From Sarcomyxa edulis (Eukaryota > Basidiomycota > Agaricomycetes > Agaricales > Mycenaceae): a stretch of 64,000 bases of DNA. Under the pieces are notes generated by a model. That model did no database searches. It was not told the origin of the DNA and saw only the letters and a list, made by a program, of their open reading frames with translations. A program made the translations under genes and the position numbers. Below are positions 1-9,768 of the stretch, one piece after another; position 1 is the first letter of the stretch, and every line of letters begins with the position of its first letter. The stretch spans positions 124,001 through 188,000 of the forward strand of contig QUOL01000028.1 of assembly GCA_009761415.1 (NCBI GenBank). Reading direction: 5' to 3'.

Positions 1-99
1 GTCGATCTACAGATCGACAACATCATCTTCCTTGTCAATCCGCAGATTGACAGCAATCTGCCTCTAGCATGCTGTTTGATCTACGGATCAAACAGCATG
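1..99. repeat. Cluster of three short perfect hairpins
   Basis: Three inverted repeats follow each other: 1-18 (arms GTCGATCT/AGATCGAC), 35-52 (arms GTCAATC/GATTGAC) and 68-99 (14-bp arms CATGCTGTTTGATC and its exact complement, loop TACG at 82-85). They lie just upstream of a KDZ transposase gene. They may be subterminal sequence of that element (inference). The true element end may lie outside the window. Confidence 0.7.
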
Positions 100-262
100 T
101 CTTGTAACAATAATAGTAGTCTGGACATCACATGGTGATAGTCCAAAATAATCTAAGTTCTTTTTTGTACATATATATAGTGTGATGTGCTGGCGCTGGC
201 ATCATGAGCTTTCCTCCCCCCCTTTGCTGCTGCCTTGCCTCCTAAATTTGTGCTTCAAGACC

Positions 263-3200
263 ATGTCTTTCCGTACTCCTAATTTCAGACGGCGCTCTAC
301 AACTTCTATTTCACCTCACAAAACAGAACCTTTTGCTGTTGTTCCTGTTTTGGAACACGGACGGCAACGGCTCCAAGGAATAAGACTATTTCCCAGGACA
401 GACCTGCATACTCCAGAGGGCCGGTTCATCCAGCCTGTAACTCGAAGTTCCAGTAGGAGCTCCGAATACCTGTTGGATGATGCCAGTGAGCCCGAGATAT
501 ACAGCACTGCTGTGTTTAAACCACAGACAAACTCTGCAAGCAAGAAGAGACTTAAACAATGGAATACATGGAAGAACGAAGTTATTCCAGAGCTTTTGCT
601 TCCCTACCTCCGTGTTCTTTCCGAGTTGCAATCGTTGCGTTCTATGGAGCGGTGCGAAGCTCTTTACTGCCAATGTGGCACGACACGCAGGAAAATTACA
701 GTGACTTGTGTTTATTTTGACAGTGAGTGAAGTATTGGGTGGTCTTTGGTCTGAGGACTGACATAAATGCAGAAATAAAGACTTTAACCATCTGTACATG
801 TGCTCCCGCCCAGCTTCTTCTATCGCGTGGCCTATTTCCTTGTGCACCGCTCGAGCCATCGCTTGCCGTCGACATCAACATGCTTGAGTTTGTCAATCAT
901 CTCTTTGTTCGGACTGCTCCCAATGTTACAGCTTGGAGTGATGCGGTAGAGACCTTTCTGTCAGACCGTAACTATACTCTACAGGCCAGAGTGAGTCCTT
1001 GATCATGTTTATGAAATACCATGTTTGAATTGAGATCATTGTTCAGAATACTCTTCGAAGGAGATTTGGCAATGCCTTGCTATGGTATTCCTATTTAGGA
1101 AACAAAACCGTTAAAATGATGGATAAAAAAATCAACCATGTTCGAGCAACATTGATTGAGGACAAAGAGGAACAAGAGGAACAAGAAGACTTGCAGAATG
1201 AGAATGAGTCTTGTAAGCTTTACCATTTTCTACATGAAACTTGACTTAGACTGTTTGCAGCTAATTCTTCCAGTGCACATGACAATCTCAAAAGACCAAC
1301 CAAGTACTTGAGGCAGCGGTGCCTACTGTGCTTTGGTGGTGACTTGGTGCATGATCCAAATGCAATGTATGTGTCATTTTCACCCACAGTGTCTACACAG
1401 TTGACGACTTGCTTTCAGCGCTGATGTCATTGTAAGCTCTGATGCTTGTTTCACCCAATTGAGACGGAAAACCAGCAAAGGCGGCTATCGTGACCCTCCA
1501 TATTTCCATTCCAACACGGTTTTTCTCACGGAAGAGGAAGTGAAGGCCATGGAAGCCAAGGTTTCTGAGCAGAGGCCCTCCCGACCTTCACAGAGGAAGA
1601 AAGCTGGTAAAGCCAATGCTGATAAGGAAGATGATTATGAACCTTCCATGAAGGTTCCAACCTCTGTTCTGGAAGAATATAACGAATCCTTCACAGCTGC
1701 AGATGAAAGAAGGAAGAAGGCCAGCACTCAATTTTTTGCAGACACAGGTGTCATGGCTTTGCTTTGCAGACATGATCGGGTCTTGTGGTTGGCCAATATG
1801 ACTTCAGCAGGGGAGAAGCAGCATTATTCTTTGGCTTTGATCCAAAAGCTTTTCGAAAACCTACCTTCTGATATGACTGTGGGCTGGCTTTATGACATCG
1901 GATGTCAGATACACAGGAGCTGTGCAAAGTGGGGGTTTCTGGATGAATACTTGGATCGGATCACGTTTGGGATATCCGTTTTTCATGCGTACGGGCACCA
2001 ATGACTGTGCCAATTGATTTATCATCCTCGCAAGTGCAAAGGCTTTGGATGGTCAGATGGGGAAGGTTGTGAAAGGTTTTGGAGCGCGCTGAAGTTGCTT
2101 ATCCCATCTTTACGGGTTTCTGGATATCACCACAGACTCTACGTGCTTGATACTCAAGTGAAGTATCTGGATGGCAAGTCGCTGAACAGTCTTGGTGATT
2201 GGCTGAAGCGGAAGTGGGAGGCTTGTCAGAAGCGGAAGTTGGCTGCAGAAACAGAGTTTTGTAACGCCAATACGGACGAGAGGGTCTCCAGAGATGATTG
2301 GGAGCTTTTGATCAGGGCAGAATGGAAGGCACAGGTCATCGAACAAACCAAGCCTTTGCAACGTGAGTATTTTGTATTTTCATGACAGACATGATTTCTT
2401 GACGCGTCTTTGACTCAAGGTCAATCGAAAGACAAGGCAGACAAGATTATCGAAGAGATAATGACACTGGAAGATTGCCAGAAAGCGTACAAGAAGGAAC
2501 TGGTGGACATTGAAAAGATGTTGGCTATTGGTGTGTATGAGGATGATATGGATGCTGTGGAGGCAAGCAGTCAACGGGACGAGGTTCAAGATAGAATCAA
2601 GAGTCTAGCTGAGACTCTGAAACGGAAGAGATTGGCACTTGGGGTTACTGGCAAAGCACATTTAGCTTCATTGGTTGGAAACCAGTTCCTCAGGCTACAC
2701 ATGAACACACGCGCATTAAAGTCTCGCATTTGTGGCCGTCTCAGACAGAGGAAGTTTGAATTGGACCGTCTAGAATGCGCATACCGCAAGACTAGCAATG
2801 GTAAGTCTGATTGACTCAAATGACTGTGGTGCATGTCTTGATTGTATTCTGTTCAGAAAAAAAGCTTCACAGTCACACGGCAAGTCAGGTCAAGAGAAAA
2901 AAGCCTGGCATTGTTCAATTGGCTGCAAAGTACAACAAACTGTGTACTGAAATGGCGACTCTGAAAGCTGGAAAACAAGCACCACGAGGCGCAATCATAC
3001 CTCCCCAGATCAACCGAGAAAAGTTTTTTGACTTGGATGTTGATGATGATATCTGGCAGGACATTGGGTTAGATGAAGCTACAGACGATGCCAATGCTGT
3101 TCTATTGTGGCTTGGTGATGAATATGTTTGACAAGCGATCAAAAGTCTCTTGGAGTTGGATCGTTGTGAGAAAGAGGAGATCCGATTGTCAAAGGAGAGA

Positions 3201-3704
3201 TGTGCCATGCAGGACTGGATGATGGAGGAGTGGGCATGCATCACCATTCTCATGAATGAATGCAATGATGTTCATCTTGAATATCAACTCAAGTTGAGGG
3301 CGCAATCTCTTTCTAGGCTCTGCGGAATCTGGAAGGCTAAAGTGATGGCCGTTGGGTGTTTTCACGACATGCCCAATTCATGGGGTCCATCACAACAGGA
3401 CATTGATAAGGCGATGAGTTTGGGTGCTGGGAGTGGGAATGACAATGACGACTCGGAGGAGGAAGATGAACAAGAACAAGCAGATTATGAAATGGAAGAA
3501 GAACTTATTGAAGCCATCGAACAGTTCACATTCACGGATGCATTGCAATCTGCGTATACTACAACAGGACTTGATATCCCACGTACCTCTATGATGTTTC
3601 AAACTCCGATTCACAGCAGAAACGTGTCACCTATTAAAGGAACACCAAACCGAGAAGGATCACCAAGGAAACGTAACAGGGTGCAAGAGGAAGAGGAATT
3701 CTGA
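263..3704 (+). pseudogene. KDZ-superfamily DNA transposase with CxC1 cysteine cluster, interrupted by two stop codons
   Basis: KDZ elements are eukaryotic DNA transposons with an RNase H-fold transposase. Seven exons can be joined in one phase: 263-722, 773-990, 1047-1212, 1261-1366, 1419-2362, 2420-2800 and 2857-3704, all with GT-AG introns of 48-57 nt, giving about 1,040 codons. Exon 2 carries the CxC1-type motif CTCAPAQLLLSRGLFPC. The core has LYDIGCQ near 1890-1910 and SDGEGCERFW near 2055-2085, where family catalytic acidic residues lie. The tail is coiled-coil-like and acidic. Two TGA codons break the frame: 2002-2004, where relatives have Trp after HAYGHQ, and 3129-3131 after LGDEYV. 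Reading resumes in the same frame each time, so these look like single substitutions. The start ATG at 263 is my choice; an in-frame upstream start is possible. A head-to-tail second KDZ gene of another subclass follows. It is probably a recently inactivated copy. Confidence 0.9.
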
Positions 3705-3859
3705 TGTATCTTTGATTGTATTGTTCTTGATTGGTTGGTTTGTTTATATTTATTGGCTTATACCCGTGTAACCCACATGATTGCCATGGACTACATAGTT
3801 AGTTAGTATTGTGTTGGCTAACAAATATATCAATTTGTCAAAAAGTAATCTACCACTCC

Positions 3860-4212
3860 TTGGGAAATCCCTAAATTAATGGTCAGGTCACACTATGACT
3901 TTGGGATTTCCCGTCAAATAATATTGGGCACTGGTGGGATGTTGCCCGATTGCCTGATTAAATGTCACTTACACCATGGGAATATCCATGGTATAATTTG
4001 GGATCTTCCCATCTGACATGGGAAGATCCCGCATCAGCATTAATGTCCTGGGACCTTCTAAATCATGTTTGGGAGATCCCGTCTCTATGGTTGGGACGTC
4101 CCATCGAGTGATGGGATCATACTGTCAATCACTGGGAATATCCCACCGTTGGCTGGGACATCACATTGACTATTGGGAACGTCCCAATTGATGGCTGGGA
4201 ATTCCCAACCAA
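3860..4212. repeat. Array of TGGGA-NN-TCCCA palindromes
   Basis: About twelve copies of a GGGA-N2/3-TCCC palindrome, or its half TGGGA-NN, recur every 25-40 bp, starting about 155 bp after the KDZ stop codon. Clear copies are GGGAAATCCC (3862), GGGATTTCCC (3903), CCATGGGAATATCCATGG (about 3974), TGGGATCTTCCCA (about 3999), TGGGACGTCCCA (about 4092), TGGGAATATCCCA (about 4133), TGGGAACGTCCCA and TGGGAATTCCCA (about 4197). The centre varies while the GGGA/TCCC arms are kept, as expected for binding sites of a dimeric protein. I infer subterminal transposase-binding repeats. Confidence 0.75.
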
Positions 4213-5329
4213 TGTACATGTTGATTGAAGGTATAGGAAGCAACATTGAGAGCTTGGACCAAAGGGGGTAGTCATTTCCTTGGTATGCATTAACAACAGA
4301 GCGTCATTCCAAAGTCAAGACTAGCAGCACCACGAGCAGGCCATCACTCTCCTCACGCAACACACGCAGAGCCGTCAACAGATATCTCTGACAAATCTTT
4401 CATCATTGCCCCTTCACCCAATAAGGGCATACAAAGCCGTCAGCAGGCAAAATCAAACAAGTTTTTGGCAACAACGATAGACACCACCTCCAAACCCTTG
4501 CGAGCAGCACCATATCTCACCTGCCGACCTTCCAATAAACTTGCCAACTGTTGTCGTCAGCCCCTCTCCAACGCCCACTCTAACCGTACCCATCCCTCGT
4601 ACCAATTGCCACACTGTCAATGCTAACACTAACACCAACCTCAACCCACAATATCAACAATGCTGGATTGAACAGCACTATCTCCAGATCAGACCCTGCT
4701 CTTTGGCACATGCCCTTCCACCTTTGGCAGCCCCATCTCCATCTGTACGCAATCTTTGACCTCTTCTGCTCACTTTTTCCATTTTCCAATCCGTGATGAC
4801 ATGACAGAGGTCAGGGACCACAGCCAATATCAGCCGGATCTCAATTTTGATAACGACACTAGCACAGACTTTGACACCAACATGGCCGTCCACACTCCTC
4901 TTGCAATGCCAACCTGTTCTCCTCCTGTTAAACGTGCTCTGTACACATTGCAGAAGATCCAGTCTTCCATATACAATGACAGGCATTGTACTGCACCACT
5001 CTTGAGTGCTACTACTATGTTCCTGTTTTCCAAATACAACACAAAACAACTGAGCACAAGTCAATATGATTGAACAGATATAGATAGTAACAGTCATATA
5101 ATGGTCTGATCTACAATAATTAGCAGCTTCAATCTGAATAGTAACAATATTTTACCGTAAAATAACCCTCATCTGAATTGACACAGGTGTGACTCATATC
5201 CAGTCTCAAAAATTCTCTTTATAAGTCAGAAATAAGTACTACAAACCATGGCAGTGATATCTAGTGCTGAATGCAAATGCTAGGAAAAAAAAAGAAAAAA
5301 GGAAAAGGACCCCCAGACACCCTGTGACA
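4213..5329. other. Non-coding stretch between two palindrome clusters
   Basis: Only short open frames with proline/threonine-biased, low-complexity translations are present, and no domain or convincing splice chain is seen. The stretch sits between two clusters of TGGGA/TCCCA motifs, so it may be the 3' non-coding part of the KDZ element or a separate non-autonomous element bounded by these clusters. Confidence 0.5.
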
Positions 5330-5465
5330 TCCTGGGGAAGCCCAGCAGCATTGGACCATCCCATGGGTAGATGGGATATGCATACCGCTCTTGGAACCAG
5401 CAAATTGTCCCAACATCCCATGCCCATAGACGGTCCCTATTGGGATTTGGGACATCCTAGCATAT
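5330..5465. repeat. Second cluster of TGGGA/TCCCA motifs
   Basis: The same half-sites as at 3.86-4.21 kb recur here (GACATCCTGGGG, CCATCCCATGGG, AGATGGGAT, ACATCCCATG, TTGGGACATCC) in both orientations. This suggests that the same element or binding protein relates the two clusters. The array is more degenerate than the first one. Confidence 0.55.
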
Positions 5466-5498
5466 GGTGACTTGGACCACTTCCCAGCGGCGCCAAAT

Positions 5499-5543
5499 AC
5501 CTCTTAGGTTGAATATCCTGTCACGGAATTCAACCTAAGAGGT
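5499..5543. repeat. Perfect 16-bp inverted repeat
   Basis: Arms ACCTCTTAGGTTGAAT (5499-5514) and its exact reverse complement (5528-5543) are separated by 13 nt. On the minus strand the repeat is followed by TTTGGCGCCGCTGG, which resembles a tRNA-Asp-type primer-binding site of Ty3/Gypsy elements. No LTR or pol gene was found beside it, so that reading is weak. Confidence 0.7.
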
Positions 5544-5976
5544 GGGGGAGGGAGGGTCGCCTGAAGTGTCCGGAATTGCTGCTACGTGGGTTTTGGACCG
5601 TATTGGCCAAATTGAAACGTTGAGCGTTTTGTCGATTGAAAAATCGTCCCTCGTTCCGAGTTCCAGATGATAAATGGGGTGGTACGTCGTGGTCTATGAA
5701 TCGTTCCAAATTTTCAGAGGGAGCGGTTGGTACTCGGGATATCACTCCAGTATCGGGGTCGACATGGTACTGCACTCCATCAAGCTCGAAATTGAGCGGG
5801 AATAGAGGAGACAGCCGGTTAATCTCTTCACGGCCGTCTTCGTTGGAAGATTGGGAGTTACGTTGGCCGTCGCTTCCATTTTCGGATCCTTGGACTCTGA
5901 GGATAATATCGGTTGGACCGTCTGATCCAATTTTACCCATCGCGGATGAAGTTAGATCACTAGATCCTCCAACCAT
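5530..5976 (-). CDS. Hypothetical protein, possibly a fragment
   Basis: A 148-codon open frame starts at ATG 5976 and ends inside the right arm of the 16-bp inverted repeat. The translation has an ordinary mixed composition, including FELDGVQYHVDPDTG, which is more protein-like than the shadow frames on the other strand. I recognise no domain. The frame stops at a repeat boundary, so it may be the truncated beginning of a mobile-element protein (for example a gag-like start) cut by a rearrangement. No splice sites are needed. Low confidence that it is expressed. Confidence 0.3.
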   Translation of the reverse strand: MVGGSSDLTSSAMGKIGSDGPTDIILRVQGSENGSDGQRNSQSSNEDGREEINRLSPLFPLNFELDGVQYHVDPDTGVISRVPTAPSENLERFIDHDVPPHLSSGTRNEGRFFNRQNAQRFNLANTVQNPRSSNSGHFRRPSLPHLLG

Positions 5977-6354
5977 CGTTGTCGCGGTATGTATGGGTGA
6001 ACCATCTTGAAGTAGGCTTATTTTTTGAACGAAAATTTTACTTGGTGTAGTATCCGATTCGAATTTTTGCGGAAGTTATCTTTTTAATAGAATATCTTGA
6101 AGTTTAAAAAAGTGTAGAGTGGGTGTTTGATGTCCTTAGCAAGCAACCCAGTATAAACTGAAACAAGCTCTATTAAGAGTAAGGTCTCAATGGCTTATAG
6201 GATGAGCAGTTGTAGGATGTCTACAACTATCCGTCCGTGCATCTTTTATATGTACAAACAGATGTAACTACTATATCATATGTAATAACACGAGTGACCA
6301 AGAGGGTTGTGATGTTTCCGAGTCTGGGACCAAGTCTGGGGACTGTCGCCTAAC
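5977..6354. other. Junction sequence before the second KDZ gene
   Basis: AT-rich sequence with frequent stops in all frames. The N-terminal exons expected for a CxC2 KDZ transposase are not found here, so the gene downstream seems to have lost its 5' end at this junction. Confidence 0.5.
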
Positions 6355-9300
6355 ATTACCGCCAGGAGTTTCTATTAGAAGACATACGTCGCGACGGCCG
6401 TGGAGATGCTCGCACCAATGAGACCTGTCCCTCTTGCCCTGCGTTGACTGCTCCTGATCCAATCGCCAACATTCCATGTTTCCGCTGCGACGAATGTTTC
6501 GGTTCCATCATTGAGTGCCTGCAATGCTGCTTGAACCGTCACGAGTGTCTGCCTTTCCACCAAATTAAGGTATGTTGAGTGCCTTTCTCAATATGTAACA
6601 TTTTTGATCTAATCATGCTCGACTCCAGCGCTGGAACGACAACTTTTTCGAACGAACCACGCTCCACAAAATGGGACTACGAGTACAACCTGGGCACGAC
6701 AATCTGTACTGCGTGAACCCCAAGCCGGGTCATCAGGATTTCACGGTTATACATACAAACGGCATTCATTACGTTGCCGTTGATTTCTGTGACTGCACCA
6801 CAGTCTTTTCTCACCGACAGCAGCTTCTACGTCATGACTGGTTTCCGGCTACTGTCCATAACCCCCAGACTTGCTGCTCAATTGAATTGCTCCAGCTATT
6901 TCATGTGCTCACTTTGGCGAGCAAGGTTTCCGGGTACGAATGGTATAACACGCTCGAACGACTGACGGACCACACGGGACTGGATATTTCCAAAGTTTGT
7001 CTGACAGTTCTTCTTTTCTTTACTCTGATTTTCAAGATCAGTCGTTTTTAGTTGCAATACAAGTCCGTCATGCGATGTGTCAGGATGTTCAGACATCTCA
7101 AGCTATTGAAGAGATCAGGTCGAGGAAATGTGGAAGATGGAGTCCTCAGTACAAAACCCGGAGAGCTTGCGTTGCTCTGCCCGGCGTGCCCAGATCCCAA
7201 CCGGAACCTGCCGCCCAACTGGAAGGATGCCGAAGCTGCATTGACGTGAGTCTGTCCTACCATTTTGTTTCAATTTTCTCTGACACGTCCATTAGTTTCC
7301 TCTACTCTGTGATATATGCCCTCGATGCTAATTTCAGACTGAAGAACAGGCTTCGGTCTAGCGATAGGGCTGACCCAGGGCTTCACACTGGTTTATCGTA
7401 TTTCGTAGACGATGCTCCTTACCACTCCCATATATTAAAGTATACGACACAAGAAGATGTAACTGAGTTCTAATTTTAGTGTACAAATATTTGCACAGCT
7501 GACTTTGAAATCAGATCAGTACGTGTAGTGGGTTCAAGACTCTAGCTCACGCTGAGAGCAAGTTTTCGGCGGGTATGCGCTCGACGGGGGTCGTTGCTTG
7601 CATATGTGCTCGTCACAAATTTGTTCGACCCCTTGGAGTTGGTGATTTGCAGAAAGGCGAGCGGTATGAGATTTTTCACTCGTTTTGAACATAAAGACTG
7701 ACGAGTAACTTGTATCCAGATACTGTAACGTGGATTATGTTTTCTTATCTGCCATCACTCCTGTTCTTCTCCTTTACCTCGTCGCTTCCTACGATATCGC
7801 CTGCCAATGGAGAATCAATCTACCAAGTCAAAACGCCGAGATGCCTAAACATTTGCAGCTTCCGGACGAGACTCTCGAGAACATGCAATATGGTGTGCCA
7901 AAGTTCCACGGTCCAGCCCACAAACTCAAATGCCAGGTCCCGTATTCCTTGAATCTGATGACTGGAGTGGGTAGAACGGACGGGGAGGGCATAGAGAGGA
8001 ATTGGTCCCAGATCAACCCTGTTGCAAGCAGTACGCAAGAGATGGGACCAGGCTCGCGCCATGACACGTTAGACAATCATTTTCATAATCATAACCATCA
8101 GAAGCTGGTGACTATTGGTATGTATATATTTCCAGATTTGCTTCCAAATACTGACCTCATACGCAGGCAAAACTTTACGAAGAAAATCACTTCTTGCCAT
8201 ACCCAAACGCAACCGTCAACGCGCTGCCCACGAGGAGTTCACAGCATCCCTTCCTTCTCCATCCTCCGAGGTGCATTGGACGAACGAGATACTCCGATGG
8301 GATGCCGACCATTCCAACAAGAATCCCTATGTGACCGAAAAAACTTGTTTGTCTTGCTTATTTATCTCTATTGCCCGATCTAATTTTTTTTGAGTAGCCT
8401 TGACTCAAGCCGACGTTCGAAGACAGCTCATGGTGGAAGAACAGCAGGCAGAACGGGCTGGATCTGTTCCCATGCACGACACAAGTGCGAGTGGGTTTTT
8501 AAGCACAGGTCTGATGCTCGAGGAGTCGCAGTAAGTTGTCAATCTATATTGCCTTGGAAATATGGCTGATCTATTGTTCAGACGTTGCATTATAGCCGAT
8601 TCAAAGGCCCAGGAGATTCTGACGGCTGACCAGACCACCAAGCTACAGAACAGAAGACACACACTTCGAAAGCATATCGCGCGCTTTTGTCCACTTCAAA
8701 CGGTGTACATGCCTGGTATTGGGATCAAGATTGCTGCAGAGGGTCAAGAAGGTGAGGAGGCACCAGCAGTCAAGTTCATTTGTCTATGGCTGCCGTCTGT
8801 GTTGACAAGGGTCGAGCGGGAGAATGTCTGCAGGGAGGGACTAGGAGAGATGGAAGAGAAGTTACGAGAAGTGCAATGCAACGACGCGCTCAATCCCTGT
8901 GATCCACGCTCCGTGCAAAGGCACATTTCATCACGCACAAGAACCTCAATGTTCGCGATCAATGTCGATCAACACGGGCACAGATTCTGATCCAGGGACT
9001 TGCCATGAAGGCTACCGCTGCTGGTCTCAAGTATACTCATGCACGCAATGCGCTATTAGAATTGAGAGGGGCTGGGGAGTGGGAGAATGTGCTAAAACCC
9101 CTACTGGAGAAGGATATACGGCTGCCCGGGCAGGCTGAGTTCACCATTGAGAATCTTGACGACGTGATAGGTCCTTCAGGAAGGCATACCTCAAAGAAGA
9201 AACGGGACAAACGTGCCAAGGCGCTAGGCGAGGGCCACCGTCTCGTTTCATGGATCTGGATATCGGGTGTCGTCGCAGAGGCAGCGTCAGGAGCGGTCGA

Positions 9301-9768
9301 AGCAAGGGAACTCAACGACGGTATGTTGAATTCCATATATCTTCTATCTCCAGTCGTCTTATTTCGTTTACAGCTCTACGAGTAGAATGGGCCAAAGGTA
9401 GGGCACGAGCACTGCGGTGGACGGAGGAGGTTGTGTTGCTGAAGGAGGAGATGCGGCGCGTAGAGGTCACACTGGAGTGGCAAGCGAAGTGGTGGGAGGA
9501 CAGGTCCACAGGTTGGGACGGCGTCGACGACGCGCTACGAGAAGGCCTTCGGGCATACGCATTTCGACAAGCTCACATCCAACGCTCTCTGCGTGCACGA
9601 TTTCTGGCAAAATGGGCCGATCCCTTGTCGCAGATCAGTGTAGACGTGGCCGTAGCAAACGACAGCCTCTCGTCTGGAGGTGAGGTTGGTGAGGAACCTG
9701 AGGCTGCTATAGGAGAGGGCCCTGATGAGGATGCCAAAGCCGCCGATGACCTTGACGATGTATGGTAG
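6355..9768 (+). pseudogene. KDZ-superfamily DNA transposase with CxC2 cysteine cluster, 5'-truncated and frameshifted
   Basis: Exons can be followed as 6355-6569, 6629-6994, 7052-7245, 7296-7458, 7515-7663, 7720-8117, 8167-8346, 8398-8530, 8582-9321 and 9374-9768. The first has the CxC2-type zinc cluster (CPSC, CFRCDEC, CLQCCLNRH). Further family landmarks are RWNDNFFERTTLHKMGLRVQ, HTNGIHYVAVDFC, FRHLKLLKRSGRGN, LCPACP, SYDIACQW and TDGEGIERNW; the last two carry acidic residues of the catalytic core. Two lesions are visible. The reading frame upstream of 6355 meets a TAA and the N-terminal region is missing. Near 8890-8920 the frame must shift by one base to pass from REVQCNDAL to KAHFITHKNL. 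The C-terminus (ending DDLDDVW) is complete. It belongs to a different subclass from the KDZ gene at 263-3704, so the two are not a simple duplication. Confidence 0.9.
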
